The position numbers and the translations under genes are program-made. 64,000 nucleotides of DNA from Stomoxys calcitrans (Eukaryota > Arthropoda > Insecta > Diptera > Muscidae): positions 57,928,369-57,992,368 of the forward strand of contig NC_081554.1 of NCBI RefSeq assembly GCF_963082655.1, in the 5' to 3' direction. The notes beneath the pieces are model-generated. The model was not told the DNA's origin. It searched no databases and was given only the letters and a program-made list of their open reading frames with translations. Of this stretch, positions 22,541-35,121 are shown in pieces (the stretch's first letter is position 1; each line of letters opens with the position of its first letter).

Positions 22541-23695
22541 CTACTCACTGTTTAAAATTTCAGCGAAATTGTATAAAAAATAATGCTCTTATGGGCTTCA
22601 GACCCTTTATCGGCCGATCGGTCTATATGGCAGCTATATCTAAATATAGTCCGATCCAAACCATATTTGGGTCAGATGTTGGTATGCTTAAAAATACTCA
22701 CTGTTTCAAATTTCAGTGAAATTGGGTAAAAAATAATGCTCTTATGGGCTTCAGACCCTTTATCGGCAGATCGGTCTATATGGCAGCTATATCTAAATAT
22801 AGTCCGATCTGAACCATATTTAGGTTCGAAGTTGGGAGGCCTGAATCTGCTCACTGTTTCAAATTTCAGCGAAATCGGTTAAAAAATAAAGTTTTTATGG
22901 GCTTCAGACCATTTATCGGTAGATCAGTCTATATGACAGCTATATTTAAATATAGTTCGATCTAAACCATACTTGGGTCAGATGTCGGGAGGCTTAAAAT
23001 AACCCACTGTTTCAAATTTCAGTGAAATCGGTTAAAAAATAAAGTTTTTATGGGCTTCAGACCCTTTATCGGTAGATCAGTCTATATGGCAGCTATATTT
23101 AAATATAGTCCGATCTAAACCAAACTTGGGGTCAGACATCGGGAAGCTTAAAATAACCCACTGTTTCAAATTTCAGCGAAATCGGTTAAAAATAAAGCTT
23201 TTATGGGCTTTAGACCCTTTATCGGCAGATCGGTCTATATGGCAGCTATATCTAAATATAGTCCGATCTAAACCATACTTAGGTCAGATGTCGGGAGGCT
23301 TCAGTTAACCTACTATTTAAAATTTTAGCAAACTCGGATGAAAAATTAAGTTTTTATGGCCATTAGACCCTTATTGAAAAATCGGTTTATATAGCAACTA
23401 TATCCAAATATGGTCCGATTTGGACCGTTCAAGAACTTTACCAGCGTGCATCAAAAAAATGTAGCTGTGCCAAATTTCAGCTCAATATCTCAATTTTTGA
23501 AGCCTGTAGGGTGATTACAACAGACGGACGAACAGACGGATAGACGGACAGACACACGGACATCGTTAAATCGTCTTAGAATCTTACGACGATCCGAAAT
23601 ATATATACTTTGTAGGGTCGGCAATTGATATTTCGATGTGTTGCCAACGGAATGTCTAAATGAATACACCCCCTATCCTACGGTGGTGGGTATAA
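22541..23695 (+). mobile_element. DTR-B array with complete tail
   Basis: About five to six units of roughly 154 bp with CTCACTGTTTCAAATTTCAG, TTATGGGCTTCAGACCCTTTA and GCAGATCGGTCTATATGGCAG. The tail has CAGACGGATAGACGGACAG, ATATATATACTTTGTAGGG and CCTACGGTGGTGGGTATAAAAA. The head is missing and replaced by the SINE fragment. Confidence 0.8.
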
Positions 23696-23728
23696 AAAGC
23701 TGAAAATAAATTCTGCCCGAATTTTTAT
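23696..23728. other. short spacer between two DTR elements
   Basis: About 33 bp with no recognisable feature. Confidence 0.5.
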
Positions 23729-24681
23729 ACCCTCCACCATAGGATGACTTCTTGAGCCTCTAGAGGGCGCAATTCTCGTCCGATTTGACTGAAATTTTGC
23801 ATAAAGTGTTTCCATATCACTTTCAACATCTATGCGAAGTATGATTCAAATCGGTCTTTAACATGATATAGCTGGCATATAAACCGATCTTGGGCTTGAC
23901 TTCTTGAGCCTCTAGAGGGCGCAATTCTCGTCTTAGTTGACTGAAATTTTGCATGAAGTGTTTCGTTATGACTTTCAACAACTATGCGAAGTATGGTTCT
24001 AATCGGTCCATAACCTGATATAGCTGCCATACAAACCGAACTTGGGTCTTGACTTCTTGAGCCTCTATAGGGCGCAATTCTCGTCTTATATGACTGAAAT
24101 ATCGCACGTGGTGTTTTGATATCACTTCCAACAACTGTGCTAAGTATGGTTCTAATCGATCCATAACCTGATATAGCTGCCATATAAACCGATCTTGGGT
24201 CTTGACTTCTTGAGCCTCTAGAGGGCGCAATTCTCATCCGATTTGACACAAATTTTGTACAACGCCTCCTCCCATGGCCTTCAACATACATGTAAAATAT
24301 GGTCAGAATCGATATATAGCTTGATACAGCTCCTATATAAACCGATCTTGGGTCTTGACTTCTTGAGCCTCTAGAGACCGCAATTCTAATCCGATTTGGC
24401 ACAAATTTTGTGCAACGGCTTCTCCCATGGCCTTCAACATACGTGTGCAATATGGTCAGAATCGATCTATGCCTTGATACAGCTCCCATATAAACCGATC
24501 CCCCGATTTCGCTCCTTGAGCCCCGATTCGGACTATAGCTTTATACAGCTGACCCTCCGTCCTTATGCATTATACTTTGTTTGCCTAAAAAGAGATACTG
24601 TGCAAAGAACTCGACAGATGCGACCATGGTGGAGGGTATATAAGATTCGGCCCGGCCAAACTTAGTACGCTCTTACTCGTT
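23729..24681 (-). mobile_element. DTR-A element with both ends, shortened tail
   Basis: The left end TTATACCCTCCACCATAGGATG is fused directly to ACTTCTTGAGCC in mid-unit, so the (GTCC)n part of the tail was deleted. About five to six units follow. The right end holds GGTGGAGGGTATATAAGATTC, CGGCCCGGCCAAACTTAGTACG and CTCTTACTCG, then poly-T. Confidence 0.8.
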
Positions 24682-24699
24682 TTTTTTTTTTTTTTTTGT

Positions 24700-24959
24700 A
24701 CATACCAACTTCCATCAAACCAGCAAAAATAAAAACTTCTAGGAACCGAACAAGGATGATAGAGAGACCGGTTTACATGGGAGCTATATCATGTTATAGA
24801 CTGATTTGGATCGTATATGGCACAGTTGTTGGAAGTCATAACAGAACACGGCATGCAAAATTTCCGCCAAATCGGTTAAGAATTGAACTCTCTAGTGGCT
24901 CAAAAAGTCAAAATCGGTTTATGTTGCAGCTATATCAAAACATTTACTACCCCAAACAT
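24700..24959 (+). mobile_element. DTR-A fragment
   Basis: About one and a half units in plus orientation (GGGAGCTATATCATGTTATAG, GGCACAGTTGTTGGAAGTCATA). It meets an opposite-orientation DTR-B array at about 24960. Confidence 0.6.
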
Positions 24960-25812
24960 CTGATATAACTGTCATATAAACCGATCTCCCGATTAGACAA
25001 ATTTTGCTGCTATTTAAACTGATCCGCCAATTTAGGGTCTCAGGCCCATAAAAGCTACATTTATTATCCGATTTGCCAAAATTTGGGACAGTGAGTTGTG
25101 TTAGGCCCTTCGACATCGTTCTGCAATTTGGGCCAGATCGTCCTGATTTGGATGTAGCTGCCATATAGACCGATCTCTCGATTTAAGGTTTTGGGCCCAT
25201 AAAAGGCAAATTTATTGTCCGATTTCGCCGAAATTTGGGACAGTGAGTAAAGTTAAGCCCCTCGATATACTTCTGGACTATGGCATAGATCGGTGTAGAT
25301 TTGGATATAGCTGCCATATAGACCGATCTCTCGATTTAAGGTTTTGGGCCCATAAAAGGCATATTTATTGTCCGATTTCACCGAAATTTGGGACAAGGAG
25401 TTGTGTTAGACTCTTCCACATTTTTCTGGAACTTGGCCCAAATCGGTCCAGATTTGGATATAGCTGCCATATAGACCGATATCTCGATTTAAAGTCCCAT
25501 CCCAGCCCATAAAAATCTATTTTTACTGAAATTTGAAGCAATGGCTTATGTTAGGCTTTTCGACATCCGTGTCGTATATGATTCAGATCGGTTTATTTTT
25601 AGATATAGCTACTAAAAAGATCAATATTTTGTTATACACAATTGAACAATGACTTGTACTTATTAGTATTTGGTCCAAATCGGGTCATATTTCGATATAG
25701 CTGCTATGGGGCATAAGGTATGCATTTTCCAATGGGTTTTGACGAAAGGTGGTTTACATATATACCGAAGGTGGTGGAAACCAGGCCGAACTTAACGTCT
25801 TTTTACTCGTTC
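24960..25812 (-). mobile_element. DTR-B array with head
   Basis: Units in minus orientation carry GATTTAAGGTTTTGGGCCCAT, AAATTTGGGACAGTGAGT and GGATATAGCTGCCATATAGACC. The right end reads ACCAGGCCGAACTTAACGTC and TTTTTACTCG, the reverse complement of the DTR-B head. The tail is absent. Confidence 0.75.
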
Positions 25813-26169
25813 AGTTCGTGTTTGTGTTTTCTTAGCTGAGCCTTAAAGAATTCCCAATTGTGTGGTGCCCCTAGACCAATCAGTTCGGGGGTTCGCCATG
25901 GCAGTCGCGCTGTGTGCCCCTTGGCTTGGCTCTAGTACATGCTAAAAAAAAGCGAGTCATTTAGGGCCTAATCATTATGTCTATGTCCTCCCCAGTTTTC
26001 ACTCCCTTTTCTGATCTAAAAGGGATGTTTAAGCAGAATGTGTGTCCACATCTATTCCAATCCGCCTTTCTTCTGTTTAGTTGAGGGACCACTTCTTCAG
26101 TGCCCCTTGGACATGCTAAAACAAGCGAGTCATTTAGGGCCTTACCGTTATGTCCTTCCCAGTTTCCAC
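25813..26169. repeat. tandem duplication of a LINE segment
   Basis: Two copies of about 175 bp, roughly 25916-26098 and 26099-26269, share GTGCCCCTTGG, CATGCTAAAA, AGCGAGTCATTTAGGGCC, CTAAAAGGGAT and TGAGGGACCACTTCTTCAGT. They read on the minus strand as the region just after the LINE endonuclease domain (KTDWNRFRHTF in the right copy). The left copy is followed by sequence read RTDWSRGTTQLGIL, unassigned. Confidence 0.75.
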
Positions 26170-26930
26170 TCCCTTTTCTGGTCTAAAAGGGATATTTTAG
26201 CCGAATGTGTGTCGAAATCTATTCCAATCCGTCTTTCTTTCGTTTAGCTGAGGGACCACTTCTTCAGTATTTTCTTTAAGGTTAAAACTTATGTAACTAA
26301 GATCAGAGAAGCTGTGGTCATCCAACACTTCCAGCAAACTATTCTTCCACTGATAATCCAGTACCTCCTGCCTGTTCCTGGTAATAGAGGTCGGTTTATT
26401 TCCTTGATTGCAAATTTCATATTCGATAAGCAGTTCACCGCTTTCATTGTTATCCGAACTTGTCCATATCGGGTGATGTGCATTAGCATGACATCCCACA
26501 GGTAGGCTCTTTTTCCTGCAGAAGCGACTTCAAGGCTTGAAGGCGGCATATCTGAAATGTGTGCCATATAGAGGGAAGCTAGCCAGTAATGGAGCTTTTT
26601 AATTTAAAGGCTGGCTATTACTAAAGCTTTGGTGCTTAGCGACGGCAGAACAAAACATTTGGGCTACTCTTTGCAAGAATACAGGTTCTGTGTCTCCCAG
26701 TACCCTTACCCCTCAATAGTTTAAATCCAGCAATTCTTAGTCTAATAACCATATTTCGGCTTAGCTATGGTTCTTGGTTAAGAACTACGTCCAATCCTCC
26801 TATCATCAGAAGGATAGTGGAGATTTATCTGCAGGATCCTGACCATAGCTAGGATTCGGAATTTCCGCTACTGTTGCATTAGCCTCTTCTTCTGAGTCCG
26901 GAGTTCATTCTCACAGGATTTGTTCCATTT
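26170..26930 (-). pseudogene. LINE apurinic-type endonuclease domain relic (LOA/R1-like)
   Basis: On the minus strand, from right to left, the frames read LLRGKGTGRHRTCILAKSSP, then AHISDMPPSSLEVASAGKRA, then GCHANAHHPIWTSSDNNESG and ELLIEYEICNQG. These are followed by TSITRNRQEVLD and VLDDHSFSDLSYISFNL. The cognate motif in active elements is CDANAHHPIWGSSD...RGE...SDHRYI, the endonuclease core that nicks target DNA. Here the catalytic D of CDAN is H and SDHRYI reads SDLSYI, so two active-site residues are lost. Frame breaks are also present. It is probably part of an ORF2 of the same broad group as the RNase H and RT relics at 3462, 45109 and 60960-64000. Confidence 0.75.
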
Positions 26931-28465
26931 TGTCTTAATGAGTATCCTTACGCATCCAGGGGCAGTTGGGAGAGGCTGAACTTAATGCGTTTTTAATTGT
27001 TCTCATTTATGCTCTGCAATATATCCGATATATATCCCTAAGAGAACAATTACAAAGTGTTACAAACAAAATGACAAAAATAAATATACCTTCGCAAATA
27101 TTAATAACAGAAGTGTGCCAGTGTGATGATGGCACCTATTTAAGGTCTTAACCAACATTCAGCCATTCACCTATAGTTTTGATTTATTCAAATTCAAACT
27201 TCCCTAACCATTCAATTTGTTAAGACCACCTTATTAAGGGACTCAATGAACACATATTTCAATACATAGTTGAAGTTCAACCCACTCTTATGAAGACAAA
27301 CTTATTTAGGTACCCATATAACTTTCATGCTTAGAATTTGGGCCTAAAGATGAAACATGCATAAATATTTTCCGATGGCCTATGAATAAATGAGGTAACA
27401 CATTTTCAAGCATCACACAAAGATGGCCAAGATGAATTTACCACATGATGGCGGATGGGTAGGTAGGCTGGTTGATTGGTTGTTTGATTGTGACAAACAT
27501 TCACATGTGTCAAGTGCTCCCTCAAAGTGTGGGCAATGCTGATTTCTCTTCACACTGCACACATTCTGCAATGAACTGCCTGCCCACTGGTCAATGTTTT
27601 GCATGGTTGCAACATCTGCAGACCTGGAGACATGTGTCTACATTTCATTTTCATCAGGCATGTCAGAGTTCTGTGTCTCTTTTGGCCTTTTCCTCATGCA
27701 AACGCACATCAATTATGCATCATAATTTATTTCCCCCGCCTGCATAGGCATTTTCAAATACCTGCTACGCACAACAAAAGTGTCACTCTTCAGTGTTGGG
27801 CCAAAGAAGAAGTATAGCAGTTTATTTATGGGCCAACAGCTTGGTTTGACTGCTTCCTACTACTCATTGAGTTGGGAATTAAAAATTTTAACTTAATTTT
27901 GTGTTGTGGATTCAAAACTGTTGTATTGTTGATCAAACGCTGGTGAGTGGTTTCTCCAAGTTGGTGTAGGTCGGTATTGTCTTTTGAAACTTGGTTGCTT
28001 TGCTTAGTCACTGCTATCCATATGGATTTGCCGCATTAATTGATTGATTTAAATAAGTCATCAATTCCATAGCTTTTTTTAATCCATCGCTGGATAATCT
28101 CATTGTAGTTAGCATTAAGAGTAGGTGGTATTAATAGTGCGATTAAAAGCGAGACACAAGAGATTAAGATGTTGTTTTTTTTTGTAGTATGGAGGAGATT
28201 TGCATTAATGTACCATCATAATGGACATTGAAAATACCTGAATGGGATTGGCTATGAAAGAAAGAAGAATTACCTGAAAAGAGAAGAGAAACAAAAGTTG
28301 GATTAGTATTATGTGTTATTGGCATAAAAAGATAAATTAAATCTTTCAAAAACATGGATTAGGAGGTAGAGAAATAGATTTTAAGTTCCAATATTGCATG
28401 GAATTATTTATTTTTATTCAGGATTAAGCTGCATTAATAAAAAAAAATTAAGATTTAAGAAGAAT
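26931..28465. other. no gene seen; unique-looking sequence
   Basis: Frames of up to about 90 codons exist (27472-27747) but show no domain, codon pattern or splice context. Probably intergenic or intronic DNA. Confidence 0.5.
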
Positions 28466-28529
28466 TTATGCTTCGATTTTCATAAGGTTTGGATTATTGA
28501 ATAGTGATTTAAGATGGCATACGAGTATA

Positions 28530-28742
28530 ATCTGATACAATTTCTGAAAGTAATGAAATTTTGACAAAATTCCCCATTCAAATGAAATTTCTATATCATC
28601 TTCCATAAAAACAAAATTTTTCCCATAGAAAGAAAATTGTGACAAAAAGTCACATTGAAATGAAATTGACAAAAATTTCCTGTAGAAATGAATTTTTACA
28701 AAATTATCCATAGAAATAAAGATTTGGCCATATCTGCTTATA
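28530..28742. repeat. 29-bp AAATTTCCC minisatellite, degenerate block
   Basis: About seven diverged units of the type GAAATTTTGACAAAATTCCCC and CATAGAAA, ending against a mariner MITE. Confidence 0.75.
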
Positions 28743-28956
28743 TTGGTTGCCCAAAAAGTAATTGCGGATTTTTCATATAGACGGCGTTGACAAATTTTTT
28801 CAACGGCTTGTGACTCTGTAATTGCATTCTTTCTTCTGTCAGTTATCAGCTGTTACTTTAAGCTTGCTTTAGAAAAAAAGTGTAAAAAAAGTATATTTGA
28901 TTAAAGTTCATTCTAAGTTTTATTAAAAATGCATTTACTTTCTTTTAAAAAATCCG
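28743..28956 (+). mobile_element. mariner-derived MITE, right TIR truncated
   Basis: The left TIR TTGGTTGCCCAAAAAGTAA has lost one G relative to the other copies. The interior matches 12215-12452 almost throughout (CAGCTGTTACTTTAAGCTTG). The right TIR stops after AAAAAATCCG, where GC-rich sequence starts, so the last 20 or so bases are missing and the copy could not be mobilised. Confidence 0.9.
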
Positions 28957-29425
28957 GGTCCGTTATAACTATTCCATTGTTTTCCGGGGCGGGTTACTGG
29001 CCCAGCACCCCAACCGCATGGGTTTTGTAGGATTGCACATGTATCCCCCGTTGTGGCGAGCTGCTTGCTCCAAGATCCTACGCTCGCCTCTAGCCGCCCC
29101 TAACCTGGGAACGAACGCTGTTGTTGGCCATTGGTTATTTGAAGGCTCCAATAACTCGCCTTGTCATCTCGAGTATCATTGGCACTCAATATTTAATTAA
29201 GAGCTTGTGACACCTGACTCCTCACGAAAATCGCCGACTGGCCGCGGCCGCATTTGCAGCTACTCCGCATAAAAACGGAACTTTCCACCATGCGCAAACT
29301 GTGGACGCGCCTGGTAGCTTTCAGCTAAGCTTCCCGTGATAACGATGTACACCACACAAGTCGGAGCTCAAAGTTTCAGCCTGTGTGGTGCTTATAGTTA
29401 TCGCGTATCGGCCGGGATAATAACA
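28957..29425. other. GC-rich block of unknown origin
   Basis: About 470 bp (GGCGGGTTACTGGCCCAGC, GGCCGCGGCCGC) stand out sharply from the AT-rich flanks: a truncated MITE on one side and a 29-bp minisatellite on the other. The longest open frames are about 60 codons on either strand, with no known domain. It could be the 5' untranslated region of a retrotransposon, a SINE-like unit, or a host fragment; I cannot decide. There is an internal inverted match (CCACACAAG / TGTGTGG) around 29350-29390. Confidence 0.5.
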
Positions 29426-30530
29426 CAATATTCTCACAAAATTTCTCATTGAAATAAAATTTTGACAAAAATTCCCCCTGAAATAAAACTTTGGCAAGAT
29501 TTCCCACAGAAAAGAAATTTCGTCAAAATTTCCCACAGTAATGAAATTTTGACTACATTTGACACAGAAATGAAATATTGACAAAATTTCCCTTAAAAAT
29601 GAAATTTTTACAAAATTTCCCTTAAAAATGAAATTTTTACAAAATTTCCCTTAAAAATTAAATTTTTTCCTTAAAAATGAAATTTTGTCAAAATTTCCCA
29701 TATAAGTGAAATTTTAACAAAAATTTCCCATATAAATGAAATTTTGACAAAATTTCCCATACAAATGAAATTTTGACAAAATTTCCCATAGAAATGAAAT
29801 TTTGACAAAATTTCCCATAGAAATGAAATTTTGACAAAATTTCCCTTAAAAATGAAATTTTTACAAAATTTCCCTTAAAAATTAAATGTTTACAAAATTT
29901 CCCTTAAAAATGAAATTTTTACAAAATATCCCTTAAAAATGAAATTTTTACAAAATTTTCCTTAAAAATGAAATTTTTACAAAATTTTCCTTAAAAATGA
30001 AATTTTGTCAATATTTCCCATATAAATGAAATTTTAACAAAAGTTTCTCATAGAAATGAAATTTTGACAAAATTTCCCATAGAAATGAAATTTTGACATA
30101 ATTTCCCATAGAAATGAAATTTTAACAAAATTTCCCATAGAAATGAAATTTTGACAAAATTTCCCATAGAAATTAAATTTTAACAAAAATTTCCCATGTA
30201 AATGAAATTTCGTCAAAATTTCCCACAGTAATGACTACATGACACAGAAATGAAACACTGATAAAATTTCCCTTAAAAATGAAATGTTTACAAAATTTCC
30301 CTTAAAAATGAAATTTTTACAAAATATCCCTTAAAAATTAAATTTTTACAAAATTTTCCTTAAAAATGAAATTTTGTCTAAATTTCCCATATAAATGAAA
30401 TTTTGACATAATTTCCCATTGAAAAGAAATTTTGACAAAATTTCCCATAAAAATTAAATTTTGGCAAAATTTCCCTTAGAAATGGAATTTTAACAAAATT
30501 TCCTATAGATATGAAATAGCTCAAAATAAA
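29426..30530. repeat. 29-bp AAATTTCCC minisatellite, long array
   Basis: Nearly 40 units of GAAATTTTGACAAAATTTCC plus CATAGAAAT (29 bp) in sub-blocks: a CCCATAGAAATG type (about 29730-29830 and 30030-30200) and a CCCTTAAAAATG type (29580-29680, 29840-30000, 30250-30360). The alternation of sub-types suggests that multi-unit blocks were duplicated. The period is not a multiple of three, so the short minus frames with KFHFYGKFCQNF are chance. Confidence 0.9.
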
Positions 30531-31989
30531 ACTTTTTTTACCAAAGCATTGCATAAAAAAAGTTATGTTTGTTAAATTCCTTGAAACGATTTCACCTAAC
30601 AATTCTGTAGGATGGTGTATTTTTCAACGTACAATGCCTTAAATTCCAATCACCTGTACGACAACAGTAAAACTTGCAGTCATCATCTCAATCACAGGCA
30701 CACATTACAAGCATTAGCCGAGTGGGCAGCACACTGCCTACGTGCCAATTGAATTGCACTTGTCCCACAGAAGTCTTCATCGATATGGATAAGCCATTAA
30801 ACAATTAATGTCAGCAGGCAATTATATTCATATTCATTCATAAATTTTGGTTTATTAGAAAAAAAGTGCAAAAAATTAAAAAAAAAAATTATAAAAAATA
30901 ATAATGGAAAGAAAAAATAATTAAACCGCAATCATTGCAATTTCTTGAATCGATTTTTTTGCCGCTAATATTGAAACGATCCACTGAAACAATAAAACCC
31001 GATAAACAAAACACATCAATAAATTTAAAAGCAAGTAGGAAATCTAAAGCCTTTGCCAACCATATGTGTGAGTGATGGAGATGATGCCAGACATCATTCG
31101 GCCTGTCTTGTTGTGATTCAAGGCAAAGAAAAAAAAACAGAAAGAAAAGTCAGATCATGAGAATGAGATTTCATTGCATCAAAGGGGAGTATGCAGATCC
31201 ACATAAATATGGGTATCTCAATGATATTGCACTCTGACTGTCTGTCTGTCTGTCCTGTCCCTCCTTCAGTTGGTCTGCCTAGCTTCTGTGTTATGTCATT
31301 GCCGACTTGTGCACATTTGCGAACGCTGGTAGCAACACTTTGATGACAACTGCAATCGCCAGTGTCACTGCCAAAGAAACTGCTTTGGTTTTGTTTATTT
31401 TTCTTCTTTTTTTTCATATTGCCCTGGCAGTTGGTTTGTTCGTTGGTGTGAAAAGTGTCAAAAGCGATTGGCAGCTGGCTGGATATAAACTGTCGTAGAT
31501 TGTTGCAAGCAACTTCAAGGCAAAATGGCAAACATCAAAAGATCTACTCGCACCTATGTACACACATACACGTAGGGAGATGGGAAAGAAGCCTCTAAAG
31601 TGATGCAATGCGCTTTGTTTGGCCAAACCACAGTGTTGAGTAAATGTGCACACCATAAAATGCTTCAAAAATAAAAGATTATGAGAATTTAATCCATTAA
31701 TACTAGTAGGAATCTATTCTAAACACTTCTTTTAGCTTTATTATGTGGTTAGGAGCAACAATAGTAGATTTTCTAAGTAAAACTTTGTTGACAGCTATTG
31801 TGGGTAAGATGGTGAACAAAACTTTGACCGAAAAGTGTCAATCATAATATGTTTTAACCCAGAATAATGATTATAAGCCAGAGAACGATAGCTTTCTTGG
31901 TTGCAGGCACAGTGGGATATTTTAAAAAAAGATGTTATGAAACAGACAGATTTGGGAGATGAAAATGTGGAAGTCACGGTTGCTTTCAA
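30531..31989. other. no gene seen; unique-looking sequence
   Basis: It contains AT-rich stretches (30870-30950) and a short GTCTGTCTGTC tract (31240-31255). Frames up to 137 codons (minus 31118-31531) carry no domain. Confidence 0.5.
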
Positions 31990-33756
31990 TGAGTTTTTAG
32001 TGTTCGAAAATATGAAATTAAAGGCGTAGTGGTATGTTGGTCAATGTATAACAGTTATCACAATTTTTCGAAGAGTATAATACAAGCTTTTTACTATTAA
32101 CAATTTTTTGAATGTTTTAAATATGCAAAAATATAAACTTGATAGCATATGGGATATAATGGTTAGTGTATAACAGTTATCACAATTTTTCGAAAAGTGT
32201 TATACAAGTATTTTACTATCAATAATTATTTATTTTTGTTTTTGGCATGCAAAAAAATAAACTTTATATCATATTTGGCATAATGGCCATTGAATAGCAG
32301 TTATTACAATAAAAGGAAAAGTGTGATACAAATATTTTGCTATTTAAAATTATTTTTTTGTTTGTTTTAGAGAGCAAAAATACAAATCTAAAGGCATATT
32401 GGCGTAATTACCGGTGCATAACAGTTTTCACAGCTTTCCGAAAAGTGTCATACTTTTATACAAGTATTTTATTCTTAAGAATATTTACTTGCAATTTTTA
32501 AGTTGTCACAAACATAAAATTAATGGCATTGTGGTATAAAGTTAATTGTATAACAGTTATCGTAATTAACCGAAAAGTCGTATACTGTTATACAAGTATA
32601 TTTCTACTTATATTTAATTACGTTAAAGCTTTTCGTGTGCACTAATAAAAAATTAATGACATAGTTAAAGAATGGGTTTTGTATAACAGTTACCACAATT
32701 ATCCAAAAAGTGCTATGCTGTTTTACAATTATTATTTTTTTTATACATATTAAACTTTATGCTCTTTGTGTGCCAAAATTAATGCTAAGCGATATATTTG
32801 CAAAATGGTGTTTGTATAACGGTTATTAAAGTTATACGAATAAGTTTATACTGTTATACAAGTATTTTACATTTTATTTTTACATTTATTTATTCATGGC
32901 AATGTTTTTCGTGTGAAAAAGTATAAACTAAAGGACATAGTTGTAGGATGGGTTTTGTATAACAGTAGCACAATTATCCTAAAAGTGCTAAGCTGTTTTA
33001 CAAGTATTATATTTTTTTTATAAATATTAAACTTTATGCTCTTTGTGTGCCACAATTAATGCTAAGCCATATATTTTTGCAAAATGGTGTTTGTATAACA
33101 GTTATGCGAATAAGGTTATACTGTTATACAAGTATTTAATTGTTTTTTTTTTAATATTTAATTGTATGTTTTTAGTGTGAAAAAGTTTTAAACTTTACTA
33201 CGTAGTGACAAAACTGTCATTGTATAACAGTTAATACAATAATACCGAAAGTGTTTTTATCTGTTATACAAGTATTTTACTTTTTATAGTTATTAATTTT
33301 TATGTTTTGAGTGTAAACAAATAACAAATTAATGACATATTGGCATAAAGGTCATTGTATAACAGTTACAACAATAATTCAAAGAGCTTTATACAGTCAT
33401 GCAATTAAAGTATTTTGCATGATTATTTATTTCTAACTTGTGAACGTTATGGCGTAGTGGTATAACAGTTATTAAAGTTAACCGAATAGGGTTAATCTTT
33501 TATGCAAGAATTTTTTATTTTTTAAAAATATTCTTTTATAAATATTAAATTCTATTTTTTTATTGTAAAAAATAGAAATTAAACTGCATAGTGGCAAAAT
33601 TATCATTGTATAACAGTTATGGCAATTATCCCAAAAGTGTTATACTATTATACAAGTATATTATTTTTTATAATTATTAATTTGTATATGTTAAGTATCC
33701 AACAATAAAAACTATAATGCCATATTGGCATCATGATCAAAAGTGTTATACTGTTA
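31990..33756. repeat. AT-rich tandem array with inverted-repeat units
   Basis: About 13 units of 110-145 bp. Each contains TTGTATAACAGTTAT near the start and CTGTTATACAAGTATTTTA about 30-50 bp later, so TTGTATAACAG and CTGTTATACAA form a perfect 11-bp inverted repeat in the best units (for example 32546 to about 32600, 33220 and 33606). Unit starts are near 32045, 32167, 32289, 32413, 32547, 32680, 32812, 32956, 33092, 33221, 33357, 33465 and 33607. The linking part has TTTTATGTTTT, GTGTG and AAATTAATGGCATA. It is not coding and resembles no other family in the window. The right end is interrupted by a MITE. Confidence 0.85.
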
Positions 33757-33758
33757 TA

Positions 33759-33995
33759 TTGGGTTGGCCAAAAAGTAATTGCGGATTTTTTAAAAGAAAG
33801 TAAATGCATTTTTAAAAAAACTTTGAATGAACTTTAATCAAATATACTTTTTTTACACTTTTTTTCTAAAGCAAGCTAAAAGTAACAGCTGATAACTAAC
33901 AGAAGAAAGAATGCAATTACAGAGTCACAAGCTGTGAAAAAATTTGTCAACGCCGACTATATGAAAAATCCGCAATTACTTTTTGGGCAACCCAA
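33759..33995 (-). mobile_element. mariner-derived MITE with both TIRs
   Basis: The left end TTGGGTTGGCCAAAAAGTAA and the right end TTACTTTTTGGGCAACCCAA are flanked by TA (33757-33758 and 33996-33997). The orientation is opposite to that at 12215-12452. The left TIR carries one mismatch (GGCC for GCCC). The interior holds the mariner untranslated region in the same orientation as the relic at 1-392. Confidence 0.9.
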
Positions 33996-35121
33996 TACAA
34001 TTATTTTATCATATATATGAATAATCAATTTGTGTTTGTTTGTGTGCTCTTTATAGACTCCAAAACAGCTGAACCGATTTTCATGAAATTTTCACTGGTG
34101 GTGCATAATGATCCCGTGTTGCAAAACGCCAGATCTCTGTGATGGGCGGTGCGACTTAAGCAAAATTTTGTGTGCTCTCTTATAGTAATCAAAAAAAAAT
34201 AAAAAATTTGGTATTCAAGTTTCGGATAGGGTACCTAGGGGGGCCGCCCCACCTCCAAAACTTACCAAATATATATTTAGACCAATCACAGCAATATGGG
34301 ACTCAAATGAAAGATATTTAGAATAAGAAAACAAATCTGATATCCAATTGTCGGATCAACTGTTAGGGGGTCCACCCACTCCCCAAAACAAACCCCCAAA
34401 TAAGACTTATTTACTGTACCTGACAATATGGGACTTAAATAAAATATATTTGAGTGTAGAATACGAATCTGATATCCAAATGTGTGGGCAATTATTTGTG
34501 GGCCGCCCTTCCCAAAAACACCCCCCAAAGAGGACAATTTTACAACCATAGCAATATGGGGCTCAAATGAAAGGTCTTTGCGAGTAAAGAACGAATTTGA
34601 CATCAATATTCGAGAAAAAGTGGCCATGGCATATAACACGAATCTGATATATCTTTTCCATCCTCCAAAACACCCCCAATCCGGTAATGTTTGCCCACTA
34701 TGGATATATGGGGCTCCAATGAAAGGTATTTGGGAGTAGACCACGAATCTGATGTCAACATTCGGGACCAACTGCCTAGGGGACGACCCATCTCCATAAC
34801 AACTCCCCATATAGGACGTATTTGCTCACCATGACAATTTGGGTCTTAAAGGAAGTGGATCTCAATATCGATAGTTTTTAGGGCCTATACACCAAACCGG
34901 AAATATTAGCTGACTTTTGCAATAAGGTAAAGGTATTTGAGATTAGAAAACTAATTTGAATTCCAATTTTGAGGCCAATGGCCATATGGGTTTCAAATAA
35001 AAGATATTTGAGAATAGAGCACGATGCTGATATATTTTCAGGGCAAAGTGTTTGGGGGATTCATACCCACTTTCGGGAGTCCAAACTGGGGGTCCACAAA
35101 ACCCTGGGGGGTATACATGTA

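Noticed and set aside
19226..24489. Minus frames of 163 and 219 codons with repeated SRGSRSQDPRSVYMAAISGYG
   Set aside because: The same peptide pattern appears in every DTR-A array on one strand, in varying frames and with different flanks. It is the translation of a non-coding ~150-bp repeat.
29426..30530. Regular repeats resembling a CRISPR array
   Set aside because: Units of 29 bp are directly contiguous with no unique spacers, and the context is a eukaryotic genome.
34286..34810. 174-codon minus frame
   Set aside because: Runs through HLT repeat units; unit-level similarity, no domain.
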